Assembly (NCBI GenBank): GCA_947626135.1
Contig: CANQQZ010000009.1
Span: 32,713 to 96,712, forward strand
DNA: 64,000 bases
From: an uncultured Clostridia bacterium
GTDB taxonomy: Bacteria > Bacillota > Clostridia > UBA1381
Direction of reading: 5' to 3'
Shown here: positions 1 through 9,079 of the stretch, piece after piece
Layout: the number at the start of each line of letters is the position of its first letter
Numbering within the stretch: position 1 is the stretch's first letter
The notes under the pieces: generated by a model
Told to the model about the DNA's origin: nothing
Databases searched by the model: none
The model's input: only the letters and a program-made list of their open reading frames with translations
Translations under genes and position numbers: made by a program

Positions 1-218
1 GCAGCCTCGACGTTTCCGCCGTAGCCCTCGAAATCCTTATCCATCGACGACGCCGCGGCGAGGGTTACGCCCTTTGTATCGTCGATTACCTGCGCGTATA
101 TGTGATTCAAGCTTCTGTACACATTAAGACGAGGTCTCTGAGCCGTTCCGGAGATGTTCTTTCTCACTCTCTCGTGACGCTTGATTCTCGCAGCCTCTGT
201 GTCTACTCTTTTTATCAT
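1..218 (-). CDS. rplR: 50S ribosomal protein L18 (partial, C-terminus outside window)
   Basis: The first 72 or so codons of L18 read leftwards from an ATG at 216-218 and run off the window edge. The translation begins [20 protein letters not shown] and continues through [19 protein letters not shown], the usual L18 core. L18 binds 5S rRNA in the central protuberance of the 50S subunit. It follows rplF by about 19 nt in the spc gene order, so it is certainly co-transcribed with the upstream ribosomal genes. Confidence 0.95.
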   Translation of the reverse strand, partial: MIKRVDTEAARIKRHERVRKNISGTAQRPRLNVYRSLNHIYAQVIDDTKGVTLAAASSMDKDFEGYGGNVEA

Positions 219-237
219 TTAAGAACTCTCCTTTCCA

Positions 238-786
238 TTACTTCTTCTTAGCGCCCGCTTTTCCTTCTTTACGTCTGATGTGCTCATACGAGTACTTAAT
301 ACCCTTGCCCTTATACGGCTCAGGCTGTCTGAACTCGCGTATCTTGGCGGCTGTCGCGCCGACAAGCTCCTTGTTCGCACCCTTGACGATAATCTGGTTC
401 GGAGCGGGAACCTCTAAAGTAATACCTTGCGGCGCCTCAAACTCCACGGGATGGGAATATCCCAGGCTCAATACGAGCTTTTTGCCCTGGAGCTGCGCTC
501 TGTAGCCGACGCCGTTGATTTCAAGATTCTTTGAAAATCCTTCCGTTACACCGACTACCATATTGTTCACAAGCGTTCTGGTCAAACCGTGAAGCGACTT
601 GTGCATCTTATCCTCGCTCGGACGCTCTACCGTTATAACCGAGCCTTCAACCTTAACAATCATATCGGGATGAAGCTGTCTGGTAAGCGTTTCCTTCGCG
701 CCTTTAACAGTTATTGTGTTATCGTCACTGATTTTCACGTCCACACCTGCGGGCACAGTGATCGGTAACCTGCCTATTCTTGACAT
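238..786 (-). CDS. rplF: 50S ribosomal protein L6
   Basis: This 182-aa protein has normal L6 length. It starts [15 protein letters not shown] and ends with the conserved [27 protein letters not shown]-type tail, of which PYKGKGI is diagnostic. L6 binds 23S rRNA near the factor-binding site of the 50S subunit. A good Shine-Dalgarno (AAGGAGG on the minus strand) precedes the ATG. A 182-nt gap separates it from rpsH, larger than the other spacings in this operon. I see no gene in that gap. Confidence 0.97.
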   Translation of the reverse strand: MSRIGRLPITVPAGVDVKISDDNTITVKGAKETLTRQLHPDMIVKVEGSVITVERPSEDKMHKSLHGLTRTLVNNMVVGVTEGFSKNLEINGVGYRAQLQGKKLVLSLGYSHPVEFEAPQGITLEVPAPNQIIVKGANKELVGATAAKIREFRQPEPYKGKGIKYSYEHIRRKEGKAGAKKK

Positions 787-968
787 AGGTCTTTCCTCCT
801 TAACTTAAATTTTCTTCCGGCTTCCTTTTCCTTGCCGGAGTTTTCAGTTACAATTATACTTTATCTGTATCATTGCAGCTTTGTGAAGCAAGCGCAACCT
901 GCGCGGCTGCGTCACAGTTTTGCAAATCGGTTTACTCTGTTTTATATTATTATTGACATCTGCCGGCA

Positions 969-1367
969 TTACCAAACAAACGCCAGAACCTCTCCGCCAA
1001 CGTGCAGCTCTCTCGCCTTTTTATCCGTCATAATACCCTTTGAAGTGGATACTATAGCTATACCCAGACCCTTCAAAACTCTGGGAAGCTCATCCGCGCC
1101 TGCGTAAAATCTCAGACCGGGCTTGGAAACTCTCTTAAGACCGCTTATAACCCTCTCGTGGTTCGGACCGTACTTAAGGTTTATTCTCAAAACGCCCTGC
1201 TTGCCGTCCTCAATTTCCTGATATCCCTTGATGTAGCCCTCATCGTTGAGAATCTCAACTATCGCCTTCTTCATTTTAGAAGCGGGAACATCAACCGTAT
1301 CATGCCTTGACGTGCTCGCGTTCCTGATTCTCGTGAGCAAATCCGCAATCGGATCAGTAATTTGCAT
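969..1367 (-). CDS. rpsH: 30S ribosomal protein S8
   Basis: This 132-aa protein starts [18 protein letters not shown], the standard S8 opening, and ends GGEVLAFVW. The [10 protein letters not shown] segment near the C-terminus is the conserved rRNA-binding part. S8 binds helix 21 of 16S rRNA and is a primary assembly protein; in some bacteria it represses the spc operon. The 207-nt gap between rpsN and rpsH contains the perfect palindrome GTCCGCGCGGAC. It could be structured leader RNA, but I could not match it to an S8-binding fold. Confidence 0.97.
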   Translation of the reverse strand: MQITDPIADLLTRIRNASTSRHDTVDVPASKMKKAIVEILNDEGYIKGYQEIEDGKQGVLRINLKYGPNHERVISGLKRVSKPGLRFYAGADELPRVLKGLGIAIVSTSKGIMTDKKARELHVGGEVLAFVW

Positions 1368-1574
1368 TATATTTTCCTCCTTCCGAAATCCTTGTAGAAA
1401 TCGTACTTTTAACTAAAATACCCTTTTAAGCCTTTAAATTCCCCAAACGCTTACCTGTCCGCGCGGACCGCGTTTTATCCGAAGCGCGTCTCTTGCAAAA
1501 GCGCCCCTTTGCCCGGAATACCGCCTGCGCCGCGCGCGAATATCCGCACGGTTTTTTTAAAGACCGACCTTATT

Positions 1575-1760
1575 TTACCAGCTTGCTTTTCTCACGCCCG
1601 GAATTTGTCCCTTATAAGCGAGTTCTCTGAAGCAGATACGGCAAATGCCGAACTTTCTCAGATAAGCATGCGGTCTGCCGCAGATTTTGCATCTTGTATA
1701 AGCCTGAGTGGAATACTTGGGCTTTCTCTGCTGCTTTACTTTCATAGACGTTTTAGCCAT
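1575..1760 (-). CDS. rpsN: 30S ribosomal protein S14, zinc-binding type Z
   Basis: This 61-aa protein is the short zinc form of S14. It carries two CxxC pairs (CKIC and CRIC) separated by about 12 residues and ends [15 protein letters not shown]. It sits between rplE and rpsH, its normal place in Firmicutes. The zinc-dependent form rather than the longer Zn-free paralogue is what the spc operon usually carries. S14 belongs to the head of the 30S subunit. Confidence 0.97.
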   Translation of the reverse strand: MAKTSMKVKQQRKPKYSTQAYTRCKICGRPHAYLRKFGICRICFRELAYKGQIPGVRKASW

Positions 1761-1777
1761 TTTATTTTCCTCCTTAA

Positions 1778-2317
1778 TTATGAACGGAACGGAGCGCCCA
1801 TAAGCTTTAATAACTCGCGGGCTTCCTCATCGGTCTTTGCGGTTGTGACAAAGTTAATGTCCATGCCTCTGATTTTATCAATCTTATCATAATCTATTTC
1901 CGGAAAGATTAACTGCTCTCTTATGCCGAGGGAATAGTTGCCTCTGCCGTCAAAGCCGTTGGGGTTAATGCCTCTGAAATCGCGGACACGCGGAAGCGCG
2001 ACATTGAAAAGTCTGTCAACAAACTCATACATTCTCTCCGCTCTGAGCGTAACCTTGCAGCCGATGTTCATGCCCTCTCTGAGCTTGAAGTTAGCCACCG
2101 ACTTTCTCGCCTTCGTAACTATAGGCTTCTGACCGGTGATAGCGGCTATGTCCGAGCAAGCCGCTTCAACCGCCTTCGGGTTGTCCTTAGCCTCGCCGAG
2201 ACCGACGTTTATAACAACCTTGTCGATTTTCGGTATCTGCATAACGCTCTTATAACCGAACTTCTCCATAAGCGAGGGGGCGACCTCCTTCATATATTTA
2301 TCTCTTAATCTACTCAT
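1778..2317 (-). CDS. rplE: 50S ribosomal protein L5
   Basis: This 179-aa protein starts [20 protein letters not shown] and contains the conserved [13 protein letters not shown] and [17 protein letters not shown] blocks of L5. L5 binds 5S rRNA and helps anchor it in the central protuberance. Spacing to rplX upstream (18 nt) and rpsN downstream (17 nt) is tight, and each gene has its own Shine-Dalgarno, as expected in a single polycistronic message. Confidence 0.97.
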   Translation of the reverse strand: MSRLRDKYMKEVAPSLMEKFGYKSVMQIPKIDKVVINVGLGEAKDNPKAVEAACSDIAAITGQKPIVTKARKSVANFKLREGMNIGCKVTLRAERMYEFVDRLFNVALPRVRDFRGINPNGFDGRGNYSLGIREQLIFPEIDYDKIDKIRGMDINFVTTAKTDEEARELLKLMGAPFRS

Positions 2318-2335
2318 AATCCGACCTCCTCCCGA

Positions 2336-2659
2336 TTAATCGTTAAACGTTTCCTTGCACTTTTTGCAGTATCTCACCTTTGAGCCGTCATCCAAAATCT
2401 GAACGCCTGTTCTCGCGGGCTTTCCGCACTTAGCGCATATTCTCATTACGTTCGACGCGTCGATCGGAGCCTCCATGCGGATGATTCCGCTCTGCTCGCC
2501 CTGGCGTCTCGCCTTCTGGTGCTTTGCAACGATGTTCACGCCTTCTACCATTACCTTGCCGGCGGCGGGATATGCGTTGACAACCTTGCCCTTCATACCC
2601 TTATCCTTACCGGCGATTACCTGAACCTCGTCGCCTCTTTTAACATGCATTTTCTTCAT
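2336..2659 (-). CDS. rplX: 50S ribosomal protein L24
   Basis: This 107-aa L24 has the N-terminal KOW motif (KRGDEVQVIAGKDKGMKGKV). It also has a C-terminal zinc-ribbon-like segment with CAKCGKPARTG and YCKKC, the four-cysteine form seen in many Firmicutes. L24 is an early assembly protein that binds the 5' region of 23S rRNA near the exit tunnel. It lies between rplN and rplE in the standard order. Confidence 0.97.
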   Translation of the reverse strand: MKKMHVKRGDEVQVIAGKDKGMKGKVVNAYPAAGKVMVEGVNIVAKHQKARRQGEQSGIIRMEAPIDASNVMRICAKCGKPARTGVQILDDGSKVRYCKKCKETFND

Positions 2660-2676
2660 TGTTTCGTATCCTCCTA

Positions 2677-3045
2677 TTACAGAACTTCCGGAGCCAATGA
2701 CAATATTTTCATGTACTCTTTATCTCTGAGTTCCCGCGCAACAGGTCCGAAAATACGTGTGCCTCTCGGATTTTTATCGTCTCTTACGATTACTGCCGCG
2801 TTTTCGTCAAATCTTATATAAGATCCGTCCGGACGCTTTGTCTCCTTCACGGTTCTTACGACAACAGCCTTTACAACGTCGCCCTTCTTAACAACGCCGC
2901 CCGACGTTGCTTTCTTAACGCTGCAAATAATTTCATCGCCGACCGCCGCGTATCTTTTTCTGGAGCCGCCCATTACACGGATACACATTACTTCCTTGGC
3001 GCCTGTATTATCGGCTACCTTCAAAAGCGTCTGCTGCTGTATCAT
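2677..3045 (-). CDS. rplN: 50S ribosomal protein L14
   Basis: This 122-aa protein has normal length and opens [20 protein letters not shown]. The conserved internal [20 protein letters not shown] and the terminal [13 protein letters not shown] are typical. L14 lies at the 30S-50S interface and takes part in subunit bridges. The gene sits between rpsQ and rplX with short spacers. Confidence 0.97.
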   Translation of the reverse strand: MIQQQTLLKVADNTGAKEVMCIRVMGGSRKRYAAVGDEIICSVKKATSGGVVKKGDVVKAVVVRTVKETKRPDGSYIRFDENAAVIVRDDKNPRGTRIFGPVARELRDKEYMKILSLAPEVL

Positions 3046-3079
3046 TTACAATTCCTCCTATTCCTGCAAAAAAGCTCAA

Positions 3080-3337
3080 TTACTTAACCTTTTCCACGAT
3101 TTCAACAAGTCTCCATCTCTTGTCCTTAGAGAGCGGTCTTGTTTCCATTACTCTTACTCTGTCGCCTACCGAGCACTCGTTGTTCTCGTCATGCGCCTTG
3201 AGCTTATAGGTACGCTTTACAATCTTGCCGTAAAGCGGATGCTTTTTGTTATATTCGATAGCTACCACGATAGTCTTATCCATCTTATTGCTGACTACCT
3301 TGCCTATCTTAACCTTGCGGCTGTTTCTTTCTTCCAC
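3080..3337 (-). CDS. rpsQ: 30S ribosomal protein S17
   Basis: This 85-aa protein has the OB-fold S17 pattern: [19 protein letters not shown], then [19 protein letters not shown] and [16 protein letters not shown]17 is a primary 16S rRNA-binding protein in the body of the 30S subunit. The gene is followed by rplN and preceded by rpmC, with a Shine-Dalgarno (AGGAGGC) upstream of the ATG. Confidence 0.97.
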   Translation of the reverse strand: MEERNSRKVKIGKVVSNKMDKTIVVAIEYNKKHPLYGKIVKRTYKLKAHDENNECSVGDRVRVMETRPLSKDKRWRLVEIVEKVK

Positions 3338-3376
3338 TGATAAGTGCCTCCTTTTCTCAATAACCTGCGCCCGTTA

Positions 3377-3580
3377 TTACATCGCGGAGCTTTCGAGCTC
3401 TCTCTCGCGAATAATGGTCAAAATACGAGCGATCGTCTTCTTAACGTCACCTATTCTCTTGGGGTTATCCAACTGATTGATGGCGTTCTGAAATCTGAGA
3501 TTGAAAAGCTCCTGCTTATACGATACGAGCTTTTCCTCAAGCTCTGCCGTCGATAATTCTCTAAGCTCATTTATTTTCAT
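3377..3580 (-). CDS. rpmC: 50S ribosomal protein L29
   Basis: This 67-aa two-helix protein starts [19 protein letters not shown] and contains [16 protein letters not shown], the L29 signature. L29 sits near the exit tunnel and forms part of the docking site for trigger factor and SRP. Its start codon lies only 2 nt from the rplP stop codon, so the two are probably translationally coupled. Confidence 0.97.
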   Translation of the reverse strand: MKINELRELSTAELEEKLVSYKQELFNLRFQNAINQLDNPKRIGDVKKTIARILTIIRERELESSAM

Positions 3581-3582
3581 CT

Positions 3583-4005
3583 TTATTCACCATCCTTCGC
3601 TTCACGTGTTACGAACTTGCACTTTATAGGAAGCTTATGCATAGCAAGACGTAACGCCTCTCTGGCGGTCTCCTCAGGCACTCCCGCAATTTCAAAGAGC
3701 ACTCTGCCCGGCTTAACGACCGCTACCCAGTATTCGGGTGAACCCTTACCTGAACCCATTCGGGTCTCAGCCGGCTTTCTTGTTACCGGCTTATCCGGGA
3801 ATATCTTTATCCATACCTGACCGCCGCGGCGTGTGTATCTGGTCATCGCAATACGCGCCGCCTCGATTTGTCTCGACGTGATCCACGCCGGTTCGAGCGC
3901 CTGCAAGCCGTACTCTCCGTTTGATACAACGTTGCCGCGCGTTGCCTTACCGGTCATTCTGCCGCGCATTACACGTCTGTATTTAACTCTCTTAGGTAAT
4001 AACAT
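3583..4005 (-). CDS. rplP: 50S ribosomal protein L16
   Basis: This 140-aa protein starts [17 protein letters not shown] and contains [20 protein letters not shown], both L16 hallmarks. L16 is a late assembly protein at the base of the central protuberance, close to the A-site tRNA. Its start codon overlaps the rpsC stop codon (TAATG), indicating coupled translation. Confidence 0.97.
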   Translation of the reverse strand: MLLPKRVKYRRVMRGRMTGKATRGNVVSNGEYGLQALEPAWITSRQIEAARIAMTRYTRRGGQVWIKIFPDKPVTRKPAETRMGSGKGSPEYWVAVVKPGRVLFEIAGVPEETAREALRLAMHKLPIKCKFVTREAKDGE

Positions 4006-4799
4006 TATTCATTGCCTCCCTTCGGGCTTCTGTCGCCGCCGTCGCGTCTGCCGCGTCTGTCGCGTCTGTCGCCGTCGCGTCCGCGTCTGTCGCGTCCTCT
4101 GCCGCGTCTGTCGCGTCTGTTATCCGACGGAGCGTTCTGTGCCTCGGCTTCCTTCTTTCTGCCCTCGGCAACGTTTAATATCTCGCCCTTGTAAATCCAT
4201 ACCTTAACGCCTAAGATTCCATAGGTCGTTTTTGCCTCGGCAAAGCCGTAGTCTATATCAGCTCTTAATGTCTGAAGCGGAATGGTACCCTCGTGATAGC
4301 TTTCCGAGCGCGCGATCTCCGCGCCGCCGACACGACCCGATACCGTTGTTTTAATTCCTTTGACTCCGCGTCTCATAGCATTTGACATAACCTGCTTCAT
4401 AGCGCGTCTGAACGAAATTCTTCTTTCAAGCTGAGCGGCTATATTTTCAGCAACAAGCTGAGCTGTTGTATCGGGAGACTTAACCTCCATGATATTAACG
4501 TTAACCGTCTTTTTGGTAAGCTTTTCAATCTGAGCCTTGAGCTTGTCGATCTCCGTGCCGCCGCGTCCGATTATAAGACCGGGCTTAGCCGCGTAAATCG
4601 TAATGAAAACTCTGTTCTGCTTTCTCTCGATGCCGATTTTTGCAACGCCCGCGTCAAAGCAAGCCTTTTTAACGAACTTTCTGATATTATAATCCTCGAC
4701 CAACTGATCGCCGAAATCCTTTTTGCCCGCAATCCATCTTGAGTCCCAGTCCTTTATGACGCCGACTCTCAAGCCGTGCGGATTAACCTTCTGTCCCAT
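4005..4799 (-). CDS. rpsC: 30S ribosomal protein S3 with Arg/Asp-rich C-terminal tail
   Basis: This 264-aa S3 is longer than the usual 210-225 aa. Residues 1-210 carry the normal N-terminal domain ([13 protein letters not shown]), the KH domain with GLIIGRGG, and the C-terminal domain ending [11 protein letters not shown]. The remaining 45-50 residues are low-complexity repeats of RRDRRGR and [10 protein letters not shown], encoded by near-repeated GTCGCGTCTGCC-type DNA at 4030-4125. S3 lines the mRNA entry channel. Extended charged S3 tails occur in several Clostridia; whether this one binds RNA is unknown. Confidence 0.96.
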   Translation of the reverse strand: MGQKVNPHGLRVGVIKDWDSRWIAGKKDFGDQLVEDYNIRKFVKKACFDAGVAKIGIERKQNRVFITIYAAKPGLIIGRGGTEIDKLKAQIEKLTKKTVNVNIMEVKSPDTTAQLVAENIAAQLERRISFRRAMKQVMSNAMRRGVKGIKTTVSGRVGGAEIARSESYHEGTIPLQTLRADIDYGFAEAKTTYGILGVKVWIYKGEILNVAEGRKKEAEAQNAPSDNRRDRRGRGRDRRGRDGDRRDRRGRRDGGDRSPKGGNE

Positions 4800-4821
4800 T
4801 TAGTTAATAACCTCCTTCTTG

Positions 4822-5160
4822 TTAGTCTTCCATTTCCTTGAGTACCAAGGTAATGTGGCTGGTTCTCTTCAAAATTTTGAATGCTCTGCCCTGTGCGTGA
4901 GGCTGTATTCTCTTTAAAGTAGGACCCTGCGATGCGTAACATTCCGCAACATACAATTTTTCCGTATCCATGCTATGGTTATGCTCTGCATTAGCCTTTG
5001 CCGAGTCGAGAAGCTTTATAAGCAGCCCGCTTGCGGATTTGGGCGTATTTTGCAGAATACCCGCCGCGACGTTAACCGGCTTGTTTCTTATCAAATCAAG
5101 CACTATCTTAACCTTTCTCGGCGAAATACGGGCATATTTCAATACTGCGCGTGATTCCAT
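4822..5160 (-). CDS. rplV: 50S ribosomal protein L22
   Basis: This 112-aa protein starts MESRAVLKYARISPRKVKIV and ends with the RTSHITLVLKEMED strand. The long beta-hairpin region (YASQGPTLKRIQPHAQGRAFK) is the part that reaches into the peptide exit tunnel and is where macrolide-resistance changes arise. No insertion or deletion is visible there. The gene lies between rpsS and rpsC as normal. Confidence 0.97.
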   Translation of the reverse strand: MESRAVLKYARISPRKVKIVLDLIRNKPVNVAAGILQNTPKSASGLLIKLLDSAKANAEHNHSMDTEKLYVAECYASQGPTLKRIQPHAQGRAFKILKRTSHITLVLKEMED

Positions 5161-5226
5161 GTCGTTTTGTTCCTCCTTATTAGGTTATATATCTCAATTA
5201 GCTTAACTTATGTCTTTTTTACCCGA

Positions 5227-5499
5227 TTATCTCGAGGTTTTTGCGCCCGCGTGTCCTTTAAAGGTTCTGGTCGGGGCGAACTCGCCCAGCTTATGACCTA
5301 CCATATCCTCGCTGATAAACACCGGAACGTGCTTTCTGCCATCATGAACGGCAATTGTGTGACCTACCATTTCGGGGAATATTGTGGATGCTCTGGACCA
5401 GGTTTTTACAACCTTTTTCTCATTCGCCGCGTTCATCGCGTCGATGCGCTTCATAAGTCTTTCCTCCACATAGGGTCCCTTCTTAATCGATCTGCTCAT
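5227..5499 (-). CDS. rpsS: 30S ribosomal protein S19
   Basis: This 90-aa protein starts [19 protein letters not shown] and contains [21 protein letters not shown] and [16 protein letters not shown], both diagnostic of S19. S19 forms part of the 30S head together with S13. It follows rplB by 35 nt and precedes rplV. Confidence 0.97.
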   Translation of the reverse strand: MSRSIKKGPYVEERLMKRIDAMNAANEKKVVKTWSRASTIFPEMVGHTIAVHDGRKHVPVFISEDMVGHKLGEFAPTRTFKGHAGAKTSR

Positions 5500-5534
5500 T
5501 AAGTTTTCCTCCTTTCAGGAAATCTCTTGCCGCC

Positions 5535-6368
5535 TTACTTATCGTTGCGGCGTCTTACGATAAACTTGTCTGTCTTATTATGATGCTTTCTGGTCTTCAA
5601 ACCGAGAGCGGGCTTACCCCACGGAGTAACCGGTGCGGGACGTCCGATCGGGGATTTACCCTCGCCGCCGCCGTGCGGATGGTCGTTCGGGTTCATAACA
5701 ACGCCTCGAACGGTCGGTCTCCAGCCCATATGACGCTTTCTTCCGGCTTTACCGATAGAAATGTTTTCGTGCTGCTGATTGCCTATAACGCCGATCGTCG
5801 CTTTGCAGTCAAGACGAACCATTCTCACCTCGCCGGAGGGAAGTCTTATCTGACCGTAGCCGTTCTCCTTAGCCATAAGCTGAGCGCTTACGCCGGCGGA
5901 GCGAACGAGCTGACCGCCTCTGCCCGGATAAAGCTCAACATTATGAATGAGCGTACCTACCGGAATATCGCTTATAAACAGCGCGTTGCCGGGCTTGATG
6001 TCGGCGCCCTTGCCGGATACTACCGTGTCGCCGTCCTTTAAGCCCTGCGGAGCAAGGATATACGCAAGCGTCCCGTCCTCATACTTTATCAGCGCGATAT
6101 TCGCGCTTCTGTTCGGGTCGTACTCTATGCCGATCACCGTCGCGTTCATACCGTCCTTAATTCTCTTAAAATCTATTATTCTGTACTTTCTTCTGTTCCC
6201 GCCGCCTCTGTGACGAACCGTTATTCTGCCGTAGGAGTTTCTTCCCGCGTTTTTCTTGTTTACAGCAAGAAGTGAACGCTCGGGGGACTTCTTCGTGATT
6301 TCCGCGAAATCGGAAACGGTCATAAATCTTCTGGCAGGCGAGGTAGGATTATACTTTTTTATAGCCAT
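5535..6368 (-). CDS. rplB: 50S ribosomal protein L2
   Basis: This 277-aa protein has normal L2 length. It starts [20 protein letters not shown] and contains the SH3-like and OB-fold core ([17 protein letters not shown]). The C-terminal segment around [19 protein letters not shown] includes the histidine close to the peptidyl-transferase centre. L2 is needed for subunit association. The gene is between rplW and rpsS. Confidence 0.97.
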   Translation of the reverse strand: MAIKKYNPTSPARRFMTVSDFAEITKKSPERSLLAVNKKNAGRNSYGRITVRHRGGGNRRKYRIIDFKRIKDGMNATVIGIEYDPNRSANIALIKYEDGTLAYILAPQGLKDGDTVVSGKGADIKPGNALFISDIPVGTLIHNVELYPGRGGQLVRSAGVSAQLMAKENGYGQIRLPSGEVRMVRLDCKATIGVIGNQQHENISIGKAGRKRHMGWRPTVRGVVMNPNDHPHGGGEGKSPIGRPAPVTPWGKPALGLKTRKHHNKTDKFIVRRRNDK

Positions 6369-6398
6369 TATCTTACTCTCCTTATCTTAATATCTCGA

Positions 6399-6701
6399 TT
6401 ACATATCGAAGAACTCTATCGTCTTACTGTCAGATGTAAGAGTTACTATAGCCTTCTTATACGATGAGCGTCTGCCCTCGTAGCGTCCCATACGCTTAAG
6501 CTTGCCCTGCATACGGATCGTGTTTACCGCCGCCACCTTAACGCCGAAAACCTCCTCGACCGCCTGCTTTATCTCAACCTTATTAGCGTTCACGGGAACC
6601 TTAAATGTGTATTTCTTTATCTCGTTGCCCTGTCTGTCATAAACGGGAGTCATTGTGCGCTCCGTCAGAACAGGCTCTCTTATCAAATCGTAAGCATTCA
6701 T
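6399..6701 (-). CDS. rplW: 50S ribosomal protein L23
   Basis: This 100-aa protein begins [17 protein letters not shown] and contains [22 protein letters not shown], the L23 family pattern. L23 sits at the tunnel exit and is the main dock for trigger factor and SRP. Its start codon overlaps the rplD stop codon by one base (TAATG), which suggests translational coupling. Confidence 0.97.
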   Translation of the reverse strand: MNAYDLIREPVLTERTMTPVYDRQGNEIKKYTFKVPVNANKVEIKQAVEEVFGVKVAAVNTIRMQGKLKRMGRYEGRRSSYKKAIVTLTSDSKTIEFFDM

Positions 6702-7321
6702 TACGCGAACACCTCCTCAATTTTAGCAACCGCGTCCTTTGAAACAACAAACGCGTCATGCTTTAAGATGTCATACACGTTGAGCGTGCCGACATGCGTC
6801 GGGGTTACGCCCTTCAGATTTCTCGCCGACTTATAAACCTTTTCGTCCGCGTCGGCAGTTACGATTAACGCCTTGCTTACGTCAAGCCCCTTTATAAGCG
6901 CCGCGATTTTAGCGGTCCTGATCTCGTCAACCGACAAATCGTCGATCACATATACCTGATAATCAGCGTATTTTGCCGACAAAGCCGACTTCATCGCAAG
7001 TCTCTTTACCTTCTTGTTAAGGCTGTAACGATAGCTCCTGGGCTTGGGTCCCAAGGCTACGCCGCCGCCCGTCCACTGAGGCGCGCGTATGCTTCCCTGT
7101 CTTGCGCGTCCGGTGTCCTTCTGTCTCCAGGGCTTTCTTCCGCCGCCCGCAACCTCTGTGCGTGTCTTTGTGCTCTGTGTTCCCTGACGCTTGTTGGCAA
7201 GCTGATTGACAACAACCGAATGGAGCACAGCCTTATTTATGTCAGCCGCAAAAATCGCGTCGGATACCTCCATTGAGCCGGTTTTCGCGCCTTCCATATT
7301 ATATATAGCAACTGTTGCCAT
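6701..7321 (-). CDS. rplD: 50S ribosomal protein L4
   Basis: This 206-aa protein has the L4 pattern: the internal loop [21 protein letters not shown] that extends towards the exit tunnel, then [20 protein letters not shown] and the C-terminal [18 protein letters not shown]. In enterobacteria L4 also regulates the S10 operon through a leader hairpin. Here a leader hairpin exists (8,583-8,612), but regulation by L4 is only a possibility. Confidence 0.97.
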   Translation of the reverse strand: MATVAIYNMEGAKTGSMEVSDAIFAADINKAVLHSVVVNQLANKRQGTQSTKTRTEVAGGGRKPWRQKDTGRARQGSIRAPQWTGGGVALGPKPRSYRYSLNKKVKRLAMKSALSAKYADYQVYVIDDLSVDEIRTAKIAALIKGLDVSKALIVTADADEKVYKSARNLKGVTPTHVGTLNVYDILKHDAFVVSKDAVAKIEEVFA

Positions 7322-7349
7322 TACATTTCCTCCTTTCCGATAACCCCGA

Positions 7350-7976
7350 TTACGCCTTTACAGCGTTTCTTACGGTAACAAGTCCGCCCTTGGCGCCCGG
7401 AACCGCGCCTCTTATAAGAATAAGATTCTGCTCCGGAATAACCTGAACAACCTCGAGGTTCTGTACCGTCACCTTGTCAACACCCATATGACCCGGCAGC
7501 ACCTTGCCCTTGAAAACTCGTCCCGGGAATGAGCACATACCCATTGAACCGGAAACTCTCTTCGACTTTGAGCCGTGAGTCATAGGTCCTCTGTGCAGAC
7601 CGTGCTTCATCGGACCCGCGAAGCCCTTTCCCTTTGAGATGCCGCTTACGTCAACCTTTTCGCCTGCCTCAAAGGTATCGGCTTTAATCTCGTCTCCGAC
7701 ATTGTACGCCGAGCAATCCTCAAGTCTGAATTCTCTTAAATACTTCTTGTTGGCTGTGTCCGCCTTCTTGAAGTGACCGATAAGCGGCTTGTTTAAGTGC
7801 TTCTCCTTAACGTCGCCGAAACCGACCTGAACGGCTTCGTATCCATCGGTCTCAACGGTTTTCTTCTGCGTAACAACGCACGGACCCGCCAGAACGACCG
7901 TTACCGGAATAACCGCGCCGCCTTCGCCGAAAACCTGCGTCATGCCGATTTTCGTGCCTAAAATCGCTTTTTTCAT
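7350..7976 (-). CDS. rplC: 50S ribosomal protein L3
   Basis: This 208-aa protein starts [20 protein letters not shown] and contains the conserved [20 protein letters not shown] and [20 protein letters not shown] loop that reaches the peptidyl-transferase centre. L3 is an early 50S assembly protein. A 124-nt gap separates it from rpsJ upstream; I see no gene in the gap. Confidence 0.97.
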   Translation of the reverse strand: MKKAILGTKIGMTQVFGEGGAVIPVTVVLAGPCVVTQKKTVETDGYEAVQVGFGDVKEKHLNKPLIGHFKKADTANKKYLREFRLEDCSAYNVGDEIKADTFEAGEKVDVSGISKGKGFAGPMKHGLHRGPMTHGSKSKRVSGSMGMCSFPGRVFKGKVLPGHMGVDKVTVQNLEVVQVIPEQNLILIRGAVPGAKGGLVTVRNAVKA

Positions 7977-8100
7977 TGTTTTCTCCTCCTTATTCAGTTA
8001 TTGGTTCCCGTTAAAAAGCAAAACTGGGGAACTTGACCCGCATCATATGCGCAGCGCGCATACTGCGTTTTTATGTGATCAAACCTTCGGACAAGACCCG

Positions 8101-8415
8101 TTATTTCTGAATAACGTCAATGTCAACGCCCGCCGGCAAATCAATCTTTATAAGCGCCTCCATAGTTTTAGCACCCGGCACAACGATATCTATAAGTCTC
8201 TTGTGCGTTCTTCTCTCGAACTGCTCTCTGGAGTCCTTATACATGTGCACCGCTCTTAAAATAGTGATAATCTCCTTGTCCGTGGGAAGCGGGATCGGAC
8301 CCGAAACCTTCGCGCCCGTGCGCTTTGCGATTTCAACGATCTTTGCCGCCGACTGATCAAGGATTACATTATCATAAGCCTTTAACTTGATTCTGATTTT
8401 CTGATTTGCTGCCAT
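8101..8415 (-). CDS. rpsJ: 30S ribosomal protein S10
   Basis: The start chosen is the ATG at 8,413-8,415, giving 104 aa beginning [25 protein letters not shown] lies 7-8 nt upstream, and S10 proteins begin at this point; a further ATG 69 nt upstream has no family support. The sequence keeps [16 protein letters not shown] and HKRLIDIV, both diagnostic. S10 belongs to the 30S head and also acts as NusE in antitermination complexes. It is the first gene of the ribosomal operon here. Confidence 0.96.
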   Translation of the reverse strand: MAANQKIRIKLKAYDNVILDQSAAKIVEIAKRTGAKVSGPIPLPTDKEIITILRAVHMYKDSREQFERRTHKRLIDIVVPGAKTMEALIKIDLPAGVDIDVIQK

Positions 8416-8582
8416 ACCGACATCCTCCTGTAAATTTGTTTTTTCCGCCGCTCGGACGGTATTATAAAATAAGGGTCGAAACACGCCAAAAGCGTGTTAT
8501 CAAAAATGTTGCGCGTTTGCACGACAGCGCCTTATGAAAATTGCACACACCGCCGGGCGTTCCCTGCCGCCCGAATAAAAAA

Positions 8583-8612
8583 TCCCCGCCACACAAATTC
8601 TTGTGTCCGGGG
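8583..8612 (-). terminator. Terminator-like hairpin in the S10-operon leader (possible attenuator)
   Basis: On the minus strand CGGGG and CCCCG close a stem whose inner part is ACACAA/TTGTGT (8,591-8,596 with 8,601-8,606), and it is followed directly by six T residues. It lies about 170 nt upstream of rpsJ and downstream of the predicted promoter, with no gene before it, so it would act on the leader itself. A second GC-rich hairpin (CGGGCG/CGCCCG) follows at about 8,552-8,575. The rest of the 664-bp gene-free stretch 8,416-9,079 holds only the promoter and the terminator of the upstream gene. Confidence 0.6.
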
Positions 8613-8827
8613 CATAATAAGTCAATTTTCGCCGCGTTTATACGGGTTTCGGATGTGATAACGCGTTCCTCGCACCCTCACTCGTATAAATAATTCAGCG
8701 TGACTGCCGCCCGGTTTCTTGAATCGGACATTCTCCACGGAAAAACCGGCTCTTTTACGGATTTCCCGCGAAATCCTTCAGCCGCAACCTCCCGCTTCAT
8801 CGTTTGTCAAGTGTCACAACGTTAATT

Positions 8828-8856
8828 ATTATACAGGAAATCCCTTAAATTTGCAA
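8828..8856 (-). promoter_or_regulatory. Promoter of the S10/spc operon
   Basis: On the minus strand TTGCAA (8,851-8,856) and TATAAT (8,828-8,833) are separated by exactly 17 bp, a sigma-70-type promoter with a perfect -10. Transcription would begin near 8,821 and produce a leader of about 400 nt before rpsJ. Confidence 0.7.
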
Positions 8857-9033
8857 GTTTTTTCTGCAAAAAAATTGATTAAATTCTTGACAAAATTACA
8901 GAAATTCAGAAAATAATTTTGTGCATTTTGACGAATGTTTTTTGGCGTATACTATGCGGACTATGTTAACATAATCGCAATACGATACACGGCGGCAATA
9001 TTTTCTCTCACATGCGGCGTATATCGGCGCATC

Positions 9034-9065
9034 AAAAAAGACGCTTTGTGAAAAGCGTCTTTTTT
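9034..9065 (-). terminator. Rho-independent terminator after the ABC importer operon
   Basis: The sequence is a stem AAAAAAGACGCTTT with its complement AAAGCGTCTTTTTT around a short loop. It lies 15 nt after the stop codon of the solute-binding protein gene and separates that operon from the ribosomal operon. Confidence 0.85.
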
Positions 9066-9079
9066 ATAGATTTACAGCG

